DNA of 64,000 bases, from assembly GCF_001641635.1 (NCBI RefSeq), contig NZ_LUUB01000129.1, forward strand, positions 21,349 through 85,348, given 5' to 3'. The translations under genes and the position numbers were made by a program. The notes under the pieces were generated by a model. It was not told the origin of the DNA. It saw only the letters and a list, made by a program, of their open reading frames with translations, and did not search any database. Origin of the DNA: Bradyrhizobium centrolobii. Its GTDB lineage: Bacteria; Pseudomonadota; Alphaproteobacteria; Rhizobiales; Xanthobacteraceae. Positions within the stretch are counted from its first letter, which is position 1. Each line of letters begins with the position of its first letter. Shown here piece after piece: positions 1 through 9,150 of the stretch.

Positions 1-885
1 GCCCTGGGCTTTGCGCCAGGCGCGGCCGCATTTGCGTCCGAGGCGCGCGACGACGCCGGCGGCCGTTGGCTGCGCGGCATCGCAGCAGGGATCGTGCACG
101 AAGACGTGATCGGCTCCGCCGAGGGCGGACCCTCGCTCGGCTGGATCGGGCCGCATCCGTTCACTCCCGCGGAGATCGATCATTTGCGGCAAGCCGCGCG
201 TTTTGCCGCGGCGCCGCTGGCGGTGCTTGCAACGCGAGCCACCTTGTCGGCGTCGCTCGAGGCCTATCTCGGTCGTCGCAGCGCGGCGCGGGTGTTGTCC
301 GCGCCGCTGCGCCGCGACGTCGGCGAGACCATTCAGGCGGCGCTGCTCTATGCGGACCTGCGCGATTTCACCGCGCTCTCCGAAACCTCTCCCCCCAATG
401 TCGTCATCGCGGCGCTCGATGCCTGGTTCGACCGCATTGCCGGTGCGGTTCATGCCTTCGGCGGTGAGGTGCTGAAATTCATCGGCGACGGCATGCTCGC
501 GATCTTCCCGGTGTCCGGCGAGGCCCGTCGTGGCGCATGCGATGCGGCTCTGAAGGCGGCATCCGCGACACGGGCGGGGATGGCGCATCTCAATGAGGAG
601 CGTCGCGGTCAGGGCCTGCCGACGCTGTCGTTCGGTCTGGCGTTGCATCTCGGCGAGATGCTGTGGGGCAATATCGGCGCCGCCAATCGTCTCGACTTCA
701 CCGCGATCGGGCCCGCCGTCAATCTCGTGAGCCGGCTGGAGGGATTGTGCAAGCCGCTGGGCAGAAGCGTGCTCGTGTCAGGCGCGCTCGCCGCGGAGAC
801 TGACCTTCCGCTCATCCCGCTCGGCGAGCATCCGCTTCGCGGCATTGCCTCAGCATGCGCGGTGTTTGCTCTGCCGGAGACGTGA
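1..885 (+). CDS. Class III adenylate/guanylate cyclase, C-terminal part (5' end outside window)
   Basis: The reading frame is open from the first base of the window, so the true start lies upstream. The visible part carries a class III nucleotide cyclase catalytic domain: the metal-binding segment LLYADLRDFTALSE, the second metal site in LKFIGDGMLAIFPV, and the late motif NLVSRLEGLCK. This domain makes cAMP or cGMP from ATP or GTP; substrate choice cannot be read with confidence. The portion before the catalytic domain (the first 100 or so codons seen) resembles the low-complexity linker and N-terminal domain found in many rhizobial cyclases and has no motif I recognise. It is convergent with the EVE-domain gene 26 bases downstream. 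A second cyclase is at 33,436. Confidence 0.88.
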   Translation, partial: ALGFAPGAAAFASEARDDAGGRWLRGIAAGIVHEDVIGSAEGGPSLGWIGPHPFTPAEIDHLRQAARFAAAPLAVLATRATLSASLEAYLGRRSAARVLSAPLRRDVGETIQAALLYADLRDFTALSETSPPNVVIAALDAWFDRIAGAVHAFGGEVLKFIGDGMLAIFPVSGEARRGACDAALKAASATRAGMAHLNEERRGQGLPTLSFGLALHLGEMLWGNIGAANRLDFTAIGPAVNLVSRLEGLCKPLGRSVLVSGALAAETDLPLIPLGEHPLRGIASACAVFALPET

Positions 886-911
886 GCGGCCTCAGCCCGC
901 CGGCGAGATAA

Positions 912-1331
912 CTAGACCCCGCCCATCTTGCAGACGAGCTTCCACTCGTCCGCCGTGACCGGCTGCACCGACAGGCGCGAATATTTCACCAGCGCCATGT
1001 CGGCGAGCTTCTTCTCGGCCTTGACCGCGGCCATCGTCACGGGTGTCTTCAGCGGCTTGTCCGCCTTGATGTCGACACAGACGAACTTGCCGGTCTTGTC
1101 GGTCGGATCGGGATAGGCTTCCTTGATGATCTCCGCGATACCGACGATCTCCTTGCCCTCGTTGGAATGATAGAAGAACGCCTTGTCGCCCTTCTTCATG
1201 TTCACGAGATTCTGGCGCGCGGTGAAATTGCGCACGCCGGTCCAGGCCTCGCCCTTGGCGCCCTTGGCCACCTGCTGGTCCCAGGACCACACCGACGGTT
1301 CGGATTTCACCAGCCAGTACGCCATGTTCAT
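912..1331 (-). CDS. EVE domain protein (thymocyte nuclear protein 1-like)
   Basis: The 139-residue product begins MNMAYWLVKSEPS and continues with the typical EVE/PUA-like features: W-T-G-V-R-N-F-x-A-R-x-N, KKGDKAFFYHSNEG and the central GIAEI strand. EVE domains are PUA-superfamily folds proposed to read modified bases in nucleic acids; the family is known from structures and comparative genomics, and its exact ligand here is unknown. The length is normal for a single-domain member. The start ATG at 1331 overlaps the stop of gpsA in an ATGA, which supports that start and suggests translational coupling; an in-frame ATG two codons later (1325) is an alternative. Confidence 0.9.
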   Translation of the reverse strand: MNMAYWLVKSEPSVWSWDQQVAKGAKGEAWTGVRNFTARQNLVNMKKGDKAFFYHSNEGKEIVGIAEIIKEAYPDPTDKTGKFVCVDIKADKPLKTPVTMAAVKAEKKLADMALVKYSRLSVQPVTADEWKLVCKMGGV

Positions 1332-2308
1332 TCCTCTGCCTTGAAGGGGCGTGTCAAAAGTCCCGATATCGCGGCATCGATCGTGCTCCGGCCGCTCAGG
1401 ATCGCCGCGACGGCTTCTGATACCGGCATCTCGATGCTTTGCGAAGATGCGAGCTCGATCAGCACCGGCGCGGTGAATTCGCCCTCGGCGAGCTTGCCGG
1501 CGGGCGGCTGCTCGCCGCGTCCGAGCGCGAGGCCAAGCGCGAAATTGCGCGACTGAAGGCTCGAACAGGTCAGGATCAGATCGCCGAGGCCGGAAAGACC
1601 GGTGAGCGTCTCGCTGCGTGCGCCGAGCGCGCGACCGAAGCGGGCAAGCTCGGCAAAGCCGCGGGTCGTCAGCGCAGCTTGCGCCGAGGCACCGAGCTTA
1701 CGCCCGACCGCGATGCCGACCGCGATCGCCAGCACGTTCTTGGCCGCGCCGCCGATCTCGACGCCGCGGACATCGGTGGAGTGATAGGGCCGGAATGTCG
1801 GCGAGCCCAGCGCCTGCACCAGATTGCTGGCCAGCGCCTCGTCCTTCGCCGCCAGCGTCACCGCCGTCGGCAGACCGCGCGCGACGTCATCGGCAAAGCT
1901 CGGGCCCGACAGGATCGCCGGCTGCGCGTGAGGCGCGGCCTCCGCAATCACGTCCGTCATGAACTTGCGCGTGCCGTGCTCGATGCCCTTGGCGCAGGCG
2001 ACGATCGGCGTCGGCTTGACAAGATGTGCGGCCAGCATGTTGACCGCCCCGCGAAGATGCTGCGCCGGGGTTGCGATCAGCAGCATGTCGGCGCGCGTGG
2101 CCACGGCGAGCTCGCTCGTCACCACGATCTCCGGCACAAGCCGCACGCCGGGTAGCCGCGGGTTCTCGCGGCTCGACGTGATCCGCGCCGCATGCTCGTC
2201 ATTCCGCGCCCAGAGCGTCACCGCGCGCCCGGCGCGTGCCGCCACAGTCGCAAGCGCCGTGCCCCAGGCGCCCGCGCCGATTACTGCGACGGATTGGAAT
2301 GCGGTCAT
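1328..2308 (-). CDS. gpsA: Glycerol-3-phosphate dehydrogenase [NAD(P)+]
   Basis: GpsA reduces dihydroxyacetone phosphate to sn-glycerol 3-phosphate, the backbone for phospholipid synthesis, in the cytosol. The 326-residue protein has the N-terminal Rossmann motif GAGAWGTALA at about residues 11-20, the conserved core ending in GGAAKNVLAIAVG with the catalytic lysine, and the C-terminal segment SGLGDLILTC, all in the family order. The length is normal. It lies downstream of tsaD on the same strand, with a palindromic repeat between them, and its stop overlaps the EVE gene start. A gcp(tsaD)-gpsA order is common in rhizobia. Confidence 0.97.
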   Translation of the reverse strand: MTAFQSVAVIGAGAWGTALATVAARAGRAVTLWARNDEHAARITSSRENPRLPGVRLVPEIVVTSELAVATRADMLLIATPAQHLRGAVNMLAAHLVKPTPIVACAKGIEHGTRKFMTDVIAEAAPHAQPAILSGPSFADDVARGLPTAVTLAAKDEALASNLVQALGSPTFRPYHSTDVRGVEIGGAAKNVLAIAVGIAVGRKLGASAQAALTTRGFAELARFGRALGARSETLTGLSGLGDLILTCSSLQSRNFALGLALGRGEQPPAGKLAEGEFTAPVLIELASSQSIEMPVSEAVAAILSGRSTIDAAISGLLTRPFKAEE

Positions 2309-2324
2309 TGCACACTCTCTCCAC

Positions 2325-2470
2325 TCCCTCCCCCCGCTTGCGGGGAGAGGGTTAGGGTGAGGGGGAGTCTCCGCAGGGGCGGTGAGAGTTGGACTCGCGG
2401 AAGCTCCCCCTCACCCGGATTGCATCTGCGATGCAATCCGACCTCTCCCCGCAAGCGGGGCGAGGTGAAG
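2325..2470. repeat. Intergenic palindromic repeat, 'CTCTCCCCGC' family
   Basis: Between gpsA and tsaD the sequence has arms built from CCCCGCTTGCGGGGAGAGG at the left and CCTCTCCCCGCAAGCGGGG at the right, with inner blocks GGTGAGGGGGA and TCCCCCTCACC. The two halves are close reverse complements. The same module recurs at 51,315-51,450. It has no reading frame and looks like a dispersed extragenic palindrome; transcripts would fold into a large hairpin. Confidence 0.8.
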
Positions 2471-2505
2471 TTGAGCTCATGGCCACGGATCAGCATGTGA
2501 ACCTG

Positions 2506-3597
2506 CTAAAATCCCGCGCGGGTGTTGGTGAAGCCGGCCGGTGCCGTGGCATTGGCATCGAGCAGCCAGCGCGCCCGCGGCTGCGCTTCCATTGTGTCGG
2601 TCATGCCGAGCGCGAGGCGTTCGGCGCCGGCCCAGGCGATCATCGCGCCGTTATCGGTGCAGAGCGAAGGCGGCGGCATGATCAGCTGCGTGTTCGCTTC
2701 CTTGGCAACGTCATGCAGCGCGCCGCGGATCGCCTGATTGGCGGCAACGCCCCCAGCCGCCACGAGCGCGCGCGGCGCGCCGAACTGCTCGCGGAAGAGT
2801 TTTAGGCCGACACTCAACCGGTCCGCCGTCGAGTCCAGCACGGCGGCCTGGAAGCTCGCGCAGAGATCGCTGATGTCCTGCGGCGTGAGCGGCGTGATCC
2901 GGCTCGCCTCGTTGCGCACCGCCGTTTTCAGTCCCGACAGGGAAAAATTCGCATCGGGGCGTCCCTGCATCGGCCGGGGCAAGGCAAAGCGTGCGACATC
3001 GCCGTCTGCCGCGGCGCGTTCAACCTGCGGTCCGCCCGGATAGGGCAGGCCCAGCATCTTCGCGACTTTGTCGAAGGCTTCGCCGATCGCATCGTCGACG
3101 GTGGTGCCGAGCCGCACATATTGCCCGACGCCGATGACTGCGACGATCTGGGTGTGGCCGCCGGAGGCGAGGAACAGGCAATAGGGAAATTCGATTCCGT
3201 CGGTGAGGCGCGGCGTCAACGCATGCGCCTCGAGATGATTCACCGCGACCAGCGGCGTGTCGTGGACCATCGCGATTGCCTTCGCGGTGGTGAGCCCGAC
3301 GATCACCCCGCCAATCAAACCCGGACCTGCGGCCGCTGCGACACCGTCGAGTTGGGCGAAATCGATGCCGGCCTCGTGCATGGCGCGGTCGATGAGGCCG
3401 TCGAGCACGTCGACATGCGCGCGCGCGGCGATCTCCGGCACCACGCCGCCGAAGCGGGCATGCTCCTCGACCTGCGACCGAACGATGTTGGACAGGATCC
3501 TACCGTGACCGTCGGGCGCGCGCTCGATCACCGCCGCGGCGGTCTCGTCGCAGGTGGTTTCGATGCCCAGTACCAGCATTGGCGAATTGTTATCCAA
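2506..3597 (-). CDS. tsaD: tRNA N6-adenosine threonylcarbamoyltransferase
   Basis: TsaD (old name Gcp) transfers the threonylcarbamoyl group to A37 of ANN-decoding tRNAs, acting with TsaB and TsaE. The 363-residue product has the ASKHA motif GIETTCDETAAAV near the N-terminus, the metal-binding segment VNHLEAHALTPRL, the LASGGHTQ motif and the late AAGGVAANQAIRG motif, in the right order and at normal length. The start used (MDNNSPMLVLGIETT) could also be the internal ATG at MLVLG, six codons later. It is divergent from hemD, with 126 bases between. Confidence 0.97.
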   Translation of the reverse strand: MDNNSPMLVLGIETTCDETAAAVIERAPDGHGRILSNIVRSQVEEHARFGGVVPEIAARAHVDVLDGLIDRAMHEAGIDFAQLDGVAAAAGPGLIGGVIVGLTTAKAIAMVHDTPLVAVNHLEAHALTPRLTDGIEFPYCLFLASGGHTQIVAVIGVGQYVRLGTTVDDAIGEAFDKVAKMLGLPYPGGPQVERAAADGDVARFALPRPMQGRPDANFSLSGLKTAVRNEASRITPLTPQDISDLCASFQAAVLDSTADRLSVGLKLFREQFGAPRALVAAGGVAANQAIRGALHDVAKEANTQLIMPPPSLCTDNGAMIAWAGAERLALGMTDTMEAQPRARWLLDANATAPAGFTNTRAGF

Positions 3598-3723
3598 TTT
3601 GCGCCCTTGCGCTCATCCGTAAAGCAGAGTTCTGGTACGTCCGGTAGCATTCCGGGGTCGCCCAGCGCAATTGCCGTGCGCAGCCGTCCTCTTGAAAGCT
3701 CAAGGCGCCTGGGAACACAAGCC

Positions 3724-4470
3724 ATGTCCATTCTCGTCACACGGCCGCATGCTGACAATGAAGCGACCGCGGAAAGTCTGCGCGCGCGGGGTCATGTGGT
3801 GCTGCTTGCGCCGGCGCTCAAGTTCGAGCCGGTGCCGTTCCATGACGAAAGCGAGGCCGACTACAGCGCCATCATCGTCACCTCGGCCAATGCGATCCGC
3901 GCCGTCGCGCCGCTCTTGAAGGATCTCGATCTCTTGAGGCTGCCATTGTTTGCAGTCGGCGAGCACACCGCGGCCGCCGCGCGCGCCGCTGGCTTTGCCG
4001 AGGTCATCGTCGCCGGCGGCGATGCCGCGGCCTTGCGCGACAGGGTGATGCAGGCCGCGCGCGACAAGGTGCTGAAGAAGAAAAGCACGCTGCTCTATCT
4101 GGCCGGCGCGGACCTGTCGCGCGATCTCGGCGGCGAGCTTGGTGCGGAGGGGTTCAACGTGGTCACGCAGACCACCTATCGCATGGCGCCGGTCAAGCAT
4201 CTGCCGCGCGAGGTCTGCGAGGGCTTTGCCGCCAATGGCATAGGAGCGGTGCTGCACTACTCCCGGCGCAGCGCCCGGGCCTTCCTGGAGGCGGCGCGGG
4301 ACGAAGGTGTCGAAATCTCGGCGCTGGCGATACCGCAATGCTGCCTGTCCGAGAATGTCGCGGCCGTGTTGCGCGAGGCCGGTGCGTCGCAGGTCCTGGT
4401 GGCCGCCACGCCGGACGAAAATGCCTTATTTGAAACCTTGGAGCGTGCTTTGCGCACCCGTTTAGCGTAA
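3724..4470 (+). CDS. hemD: Uroporphyrinogen-III synthase
   Basis: HemD cyclises and inverts ring D of hydroxymethylbilane to give uroporphyrinogen III, the branch point for haem and other tetrapyrroles. The 248-residue protein starts SILVTRP, the usual first strand, and has IIVTSANAIRA, LPLFAVGEHTAAAARAAGF, and LHYSRRSARAFL in the family order. HemD is poorly conserved, so the call rests on these and on context: the two genes that follow, a mitofilin-like gene and hemY, are typical alphaproteobacterial partners. I start it at the ATG at 3724; the frame stays open far upstream but through a region with no coding character. No hemC is seen beside it. Confidence 0.93.
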   Translation: MSILVTRPHADNEATAESLRARGHVVLLAPALKFEPVPFHDESEADYSAIIVTSANAIRAVAPLLKDLDLLRLPLFAVGEHTAAAARAAGFAEVIVAGGDAAALRDRVMQAARDKVLKKKSTLLYLAGADLSRDLGGELGAEGFNVVTQTTYRMAPVKHLPREVCEGFAANGIGAVLHYSRRSARAFLEAARDEGVEISALAIPQCCLSENVAAVLREAGASQVLVAATPDENALFETLERALRTRLA

Positions 4471-4531
4471 GAGGACGGGCCGAATCCGACGAAATCGGTC
4501 CCGAGGCACGCAAGTTTGAGGAACCGTCACG

Positions 4532-5749
4532 ATGGCCGACGACAAGCCTGAAGACGCAGGATTGGCCCCGGAATCCGGCCGTGCCAAGCGCACCCCGCCC
4601 ACCATCGACCTCGAGGCGACCGAAGTCTCCACCGAGCCGCAAGAGATGGCGGGCGAGCCGGAGGCTCAGCCGACGCCCGAGCAGGCACAGCCTGAGGAGG
4701 CTCGGTCCGAGGAGATCAGGATGGAGCCGGAGCCCGAGCCAGAGCGCGCCGAGGCGCAGGCTGCGGCCGCAGCGTCGCCGATTTCACCTTGGGTCATCGC
4801 ACCGTTCTCCGGCGCAGTGGCGGCGGCGATCGTGATCGCGGTCGGCTGGATGCTGGGCTGGCCCGCCGTGCAGGCGCCGCCGGCGGCGTCGCAGGTCACC
4901 AGCGCCACGGTCGATGCGCTGAGCGGGCGTGTCGCAGCCGTCGAGACCAAGGTCGGCAAGCCGGCCGCAGATCCGGCGATGGCTGCGCGGATCGACGCGC
5001 TGGATAAATCTGCAAGCGCTTTGCGCAGCGACATCGCCAATCTGCGCGCACAGTCCGACAAGGTCGCCAGCGCATTGAACGATGTGAAGTCCGCGCCGCG
5101 CGATGCGGCCGCGTCCCCCGATCTTGCCGCCATCAACGAGCGCATCGCCCAGCTCGAGCGCGGCATCAAGACCGAGCGCGCCGAGCTGGCGCAGCAGGGC
5201 GAGAAGATTGCCGATGCGAAGACTGCCGATGACAAGCCGCTGCGCCATGTCGTAGCGGCCGCGCTGCTCGATGTCGCCGTTCGCCACGGCGATCCCTATG
5301 AGGCGCAGCTAGCAGCGGCGCGATCGTTCGCGACCAATCCCGACGTGCTGAAGCCGCTGAACGTGTTCGCATCGTCAGGCATTCCGACGCCGGTCGCGCT
5401 GAGCCGCGAGCTCCTGAACATCGTGCCAAAGCTGTCGCCGCCGGCGGAGGTGCAGACCAGCAGCACCGGCATCGTCGAGCGGCTCCAGGCGGGTGCGTCA
5501 AAACTCGTCCGCATCGAGCGCACCGACGGGGTCGGCAACGACCGCGGCGCGATCGTCGCGCGGGTGACGGCCGCGGCGCTGCGCAACGATTTCGTGGAGG
5601 CGCGGCGCGAGCTGAAGACCCTGGCCGAGGCCGATCGCGCCCCGGCGCAAGCCTGGCTCGACAAGGCCGATGCCCGCGATGTCGCGCTCGCGGCGTCCCG
5701 CAAATTCGCCGACGATGCCATGGCGGATCTCGCCAAGCCTGCTCAATAA
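4532..5749 (+). CDS. Mitofilin-like (Mic60/COG4223) inner-membrane protein
   Basis: The 405-residue product has an acidic, Pro/Glu-rich N-terminal region (about 1-85), one membrane segment at about 90-113 (IAPFSGAVAAAIVIAVGWMLGWPAV), a long central region rich in Ala, Lys, Asp and Glu with heptad character (about 125-230, likely coiled coil), and a C-terminal domain beginning near KPLRHVVAAALLDVAVRHG. This layout matches the alphaproteobacterial homologues of mitochondrial Mic60, whose gene is typically placed in the haem gene cluster beside hemD and hemY. Published work links those proteins to intracytoplasmic membrane shaping. It sits 61 bases after hemD and 36 before hemY, so the three probably share a transcript. 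Confidence 0.85.
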   Translation: MADDKPEDAGLAPESGRAKRTPPTIDLEATEVSTEPQEMAGEPEAQPTPEQAQPEEARSEEIRMEPEPEPERAEAQAAAAASPISPWVIAPFSGAVAAAIVIAVGWMLGWPAVQAPPAASQVTSATVDALSGRVAAVETKVGKPAADPAMAARIDALDKSASALRSDIANLRAQSDKVASALNDVKSAPRDAAASPDLAAINERIAQLERGIKTERAELAQQGEKIADAKTADDKPLRHVVAAALLDVAVRHGDPYEAQLAAARSFATNPDVLKPLNVFASSGIPTPVALSRELLNIVPKLSPPAEVQTSSTGIVERLQAGASKLVRIERTDGVGNDRGAIVARVTAAALRNDFVEARRELKTLAEADRAPAQAWLDKADARDVALAASRKFADDAMADLAKPAQ

Positions 5750-5785
5750 GGTTCGCGCAACACTTCGCGCGTAATAGGGATCGCC

Positions 5786-7519
5786 ATGCTTCGCATCGTG
5801 CTCTTTCTTGTTCTGATCGCACTCGCCGGCGCCGGCGCGGCCTGGGTTGCCGACCAGACCGGTGACGTCACGCTGACCTGGGGCGGCTTGCGCATCGCCA
5901 CCACCATTCCGGTGTTCGCCCTTGGGCTGGGCGTCGTCGCGGTCGCGACCGTGATCGTCTGGAGCATTTTGACGACGATCTGGCGCACGCCGGCGCGGCT
6001 TCGCCGGCGCCGCCATGAAAAGCGCCACGCGCGCGGCCGCCACGCCATCACCCAAGGCCTGCTCGCGATCGGCCACGGCGACATGGCGCTCGCACGCCGG
6101 CAGGCCGAGGCGGCGCGGCGACACGCACCGAACGATCCGCTTGCGCTTCTGTTGCATGCGCAGTCGGCTCAGCTCGAGGGCAATCGCGACGAGGCGCAGC
6201 GCGTCTTCCGCGCCATGGCCGAGCGCGACGATACGCGGCTGCTGGGCCTGCGCGGCCTGTTCATCGAAGCGCAGCGCGCCGATGATGCGGTCGGCGCCGT
6301 GATGATCGCGGAGGAAGCGATCAAGCTGTCGCCGTCATCGACCTGGGCCTCGCATGCGGTGCTCGGCTTCCGCTGCGCGCGCAGCGACTGGAGCGGCGCG
6401 CTCGCGATCCTTGATTCGAATCTGTCCGCGGGCCTGATCGACAAGGCGACCTATCGCAGGCAGCGCGGCGTGCTGCTCACGGCGCGCGCACTGGAGCTGG
6501 AAACCATGGACCGCGACGTCGCGCGCGAGAGCGTGATGGAGGCGGTCAAGCTCGCGCCGACGCTGGTGCCCGCCGCGGTGCTCGCCGCGAAGTTCGAGAG
6601 CGAGGCGCATCAGGTGCGCCGCGCCATGAAGCTGGTGGAGGCGGCCTGGCTTGCCAATCCGCACCCCGATCTCGCCGACGCCTATGCGCATGTGAAGCTT
6701 GGCGATTCCGCGCGGCAGCGTTTGCAGCGGGTCGAGACGCTCGCGGCAAAGACGCCCGCCGACAAGCCCGGCCATATCGAGGGCCAGCTCGCGATCGCGC
6801 GCACCGCGATCGATGCGACCGAATTCGCCCGCGCGCGCGAGGCGCTCGCACCCTACGTCAACGATCCGACTCAGCGCGTGGCGCTGTTGATGGCCGAGAT
6901 CGAGCGCAGCGAGCATGGCGATGGCGGCCGTGCCCGCGCCTGGACGTTGCGCGCCGTGCGCGCCCGCCACGATCCGGCCTGGACCGCGGATGGCTATGTC
7001 AGCAACCGCTGGCGCCCGGTCTCCCCCGTCACCGGCCGGCTCGACGCATTCCAGTGGCAGACGCCGGTCGCGAGCCTGCCCTCCGACAAGGGTACGATGA
7101 TCGAGTCCTCGGCCTTCGAGGAAGCCATGCTTGCCGCCCCGGCGCCGAAGAAGGTGACGGCCAGCGTAAGCCCGGTGGAACCGGCTCCAGCCGCCCCCGT
7201 CGCAGCCGCGCAGGACAATTCTCCCCCCGAGGTCAAGACGCCTGAGAAGGCGTCCGAGGCAACGCCTGCCGAGCCGGCCAAACCGGTCCCTGAGCCGGCC
7301 GAATCAGAGCCGCCGGCGGCGACGCCGGTGTTCCGGGCCCGCGCTGATCTCGGCAAGCCCGCCTCGACGCCGATTCCGGCCGTTATCCCGATCGTCCGCG
7401 CCCCCGATGATCCCGGAATCGATGACGAGGGTCCCAGCGATGAATTTACGGAACAAATCGGCACGCCCAAGGCCCAGGCCGGCGGCTGGCGCGGATTCTG
7501 GTCCCGCTGGGGCGCGTGA
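5786..7519 (+). CDS. hemY: HemY-family haem biosynthesis protein (TPR)
   Basis: The product has 577 residues. It starts with two membrane segments (about 1-20 and 40-65: LRIVLFLVLIALAGAGAAW and TTIPVFALGLGVVAVATVI), then the conserved HemY N-terminal region RRRRHEKRHARGRHAITQGLLAIGHGD, followed by TPR-like helical repeats to about residue 400, including SVMEAVKLAPTLVPAAVLAA. The last 150 residues are Pro/Ala-rich and look disordered. This proteobacterial HemY is not the protoporphyrinogen oxidase of Gram-positives that shares the name; its role in haem synthesis is uncertain. It ends the hemD operon, 99 bases before tRNA-Thr. Confidence 0.92.
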   Translation: MLRIVLFLVLIALAGAGAAWVADQTGDVTLTWGGLRIATTIPVFALGLGVVAVATVIVWSILTTIWRTPARLRRRRHEKRHARGRHAITQGLLAIGHGDMALARRQAEAARRHAPNDPLALLLHAQSAQLEGNRDEAQRVFRAMAERDDTRLLGLRGLFIEAQRADDAVGAVMIAEEAIKLSPSSTWASHAVLGFRCARSDWSGALAILDSNLSAGLIDKATYRRQRGVLLTARALELETMDRDVARESVMEAVKLAPTLVPAAVLAAKFESEAHQVRRAMKLVEAAWLANPHPDLADAYAHVKLGDSARQRLQRVETLAAKTPADKPGHIEGQLAIARTAIDATEFARAREALAPYVNDPTQRVALLMAEIERSEHGDGGRARAWTLRAVRARHDPAWTADGYVSNRWRPVSPVTGRLDAFQWQTPVASLPSDKGTMIESSAFEEAMLAAPAPKKVTASVSPVEPAPAAPVAAAQDNSPPEVKTPEKASEATPAEPAKPVPEPAESEPPAATPVFRARADLGKPASTPIPAVIPIVRAPDDPGIDDEGPSDEFTEQIGTPKAQAGGWRGFWSRWGA

Positions 7520-7618
7520 GCCCCATTTCGCCCCCGGCTTGTCCTTGCCAATTCGGGCCATGCCCGATATCAGGAGCGCGCGTATCGGGACCGGCTTGGC
7601 TTGGTCCCGGCAGGGTCC

Positions 7619-7694
7619 GCCGCAATAGCTCAGTTGGTAGAGCACGTCATTCGTAATGACGGGGTCGGGGGTTCGAGTCCCTCTTGCGGCACCA
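7619..7694 (+). tRNA. tRNA-Thr (anticodon CGU)
   Basis: A complete cloverleaf of 76 nt with encoded CCA. Acceptor arms GCCGCAA and TTGCGGC pair fully; the D stem is GCTC/GAGC; the anticodon stem CGTCA/TGACG encloses the loop TTCGTAA, giving anticodon CGU (reads ACG, Thr); the T arm contains GGTTCGAGTCC. The 3' end is the integration site of the island that follows. Confidence 0.97.
7679..7694 (+). repeat. Candidate attL core (tRNA-Thr 3' end)
   Basis: CCCTCTTGCGGCACCA, the last 16 bases of the tRNA gene, is repeated with one missing G at 25,989. Integrases of the P4 type normally recombine at tRNA 3' ends and leave such direct repeats. Confidence 0.5.
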
Positions 7695-7883
7695 CTACTC
7701 TTCCGCAGCCGTTCTCCACCGTTCGTTTTCAATGCTCAAGACATTGAAATCGATGCTCTTTCACAGCATCCCGCTCGCGCCAGTTCATCCCCGTTCGTTG
7801 ACAGCCGCAGAAACTGTGGTTCTTTTGGTGGTGCTCGGTTCGACGAGCGATTCCGAAAAGACCACACTTCGGGAGCGGGGGAC

Positions 7884-9140
7884 ATGGCGGGCGGGAAACT
7901 CACGGATAAGGCCATCAAGAACGCGAAGCCAGGCGAGCGGCTCGCAATTCTTTCTGATGGCAGCGGCCTGCAACTGTGGCTGACGCCGACAGGCGGGAAG
8001 CTCTGGAATTACGCCTATCGGTTCAATGGCAAGCGCAAGCGGCTGGCGATCGGGCCCTACGGCAAGGATCCGGCTGGTGTGCCGCTGGAAGCAGCCAGGA
8101 AGCGCAGGGATGAGGCGGCAGGCCTCGTGCGGGACGGTGTGGACCCAGCCACTCGGAAGCGGCAGGTGAAGGCCGCGCGGGCGGAGGCGCATGCCAACAC
8201 GTTCGCGGTGGTGGCGGACGAATTGCTCGATAAGAAGAAGCGAGAAGGCGTCGCCGATGCGACCGCAGGCAAGTTGGAATGGCTGCTGGGTCTCGCCAAG
8301 GCTGATCTGGGGGCGCTACCGATCTCCGATATTTCAGCCGTCGAGATCCTGCGTGTTCTTCGACCGCTCGAATCGGCGGACAAACTCGAGACGGCCAAGC
8401 GCCTGCGAGCGGTCATCGGTTCGGTGTTCCGCTACGCTATCGCCACCGCGCGCGCCGAGAACGATCCGACACAAGCCCTGCGTGGCGCGATCGCGTCACC
8501 GAAACCCCAACACCGTCCCGCGATTACCAATCCGGAGGAGTTCGGGGGCCTCTTGAGGGCTATCGAGGGCTTTATGGGGCAACGAACAACGAAGGCCGCG
8601 CTGCAACTCATGGCGCTGCTCGCTTGTCGCCCCGGCGAATTGCGGCATGCGAGCTGGACGGAGTTCGATCTCGATCATTGCGCTTGGGAAATTCCCGCCA
8701 AGCGAATGAAGATGCGCCGGCCGCATCGCATTCCGCTGCCGGCGCAAGCCGTGGCTATCCTGAAAGGGCTGCATCCCATCACGGGACACGGCGCCGCCGG
8801 GCTGGTGTTCCCGGGCCTGCGTAGCGTGAAGCGGCCGATCAGCGAGAACACGATGAACGGCGCTTTACGGCGCATCGGGTTTTCCCAGGAAGAGGCGACC
8901 GCGCACGGCTTCCGCTCGACGTTTTCGACGCTGGCCAACGCGAGCGGCAAGTGGAGCGTCGACGCCATTGAGGCGGCGCTTGCGCATATCGAGCCAAACG
9001 CGGTGCGTCGAGCCTACCAGCGGAGCGATTTCTGGGACGAGCGCGTGAAGATGATGCAGTGGTGGGCCGAATATCTGGACACGCTGCGGCAAGGCGGTCG
9101 CGTATTGCCGTTTAAAAAATCCGCAAATTCTGCCGGATAA
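7884..9140 (+). CDS. P4-type tyrosine recombinase / integrase
   Basis: A 418-residue site-specific recombinase that would integrate and excise the island at tRNA-Thr. The N-terminal DUF4102 arm-binding domain is seen as GGKLTDKAIKNAKPG followed by DGSGLQLWLTPTGGKLWNYAYR. The catalytic domain has the first arginine in ACRPGELRHASW (about residue 249), the HGFRSTFSTLAN box (about 340) and the tyrosine in RRAYQRSDFWDER (about 377), then the family end motif MMQWWAEYLD. The ATG at 7884 follows GGAGCGGGGGAC; longer frames would run into the tRNA. It faces away from the tRNA, and the full set of catalytic residues suggests that it is active. Confidence 0.95.
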   Translation: MAGGKLTDKAIKNAKPGERLAILSDGSGLQLWLTPTGGKLWNYAYRFNGKRKRLAIGPYGKDPAGVPLEAARKRRDEAAGLVRDGVDPATRKRQVKAARAEAHANTFAVVADELLDKKKREGVADATAGKLEWLLGLAKADLGALPISDISAVEILRVLRPLESADKLETAKRLRAVIGSVFRYAIATARAENDPTQALRGAIASPKPQHRPAITNPEEFGGLLRAIEGFMGQRTTKAALQLMALLACRPGELRHASWTEFDLDHCAWEIPAKRMKMRRPHRIPLPAQAVAILKGLHPITGHGAAGLVFPGLRSVKRPISENTMNGALRRIGFSQEEATAHGFRSTFSTLANASGKWSVDAIEAALAHIEPNAVRRAYQRSDFWDERVKMMQWWAEYLDTLRQGGRVLPFKKSANSAG

Positions 9141-9150
9141 AGGGGGAGTG

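Noticed and set aside
3598..3723. Possible hemC remnant (GSPSAIAV, similar to the GSPLALAQ opening of porphobilinogen deaminase) between tsaD and hemD
   Set aside because: Only a few residues match, no other hemC motif is present in the 126 bases, and the frame has no start.
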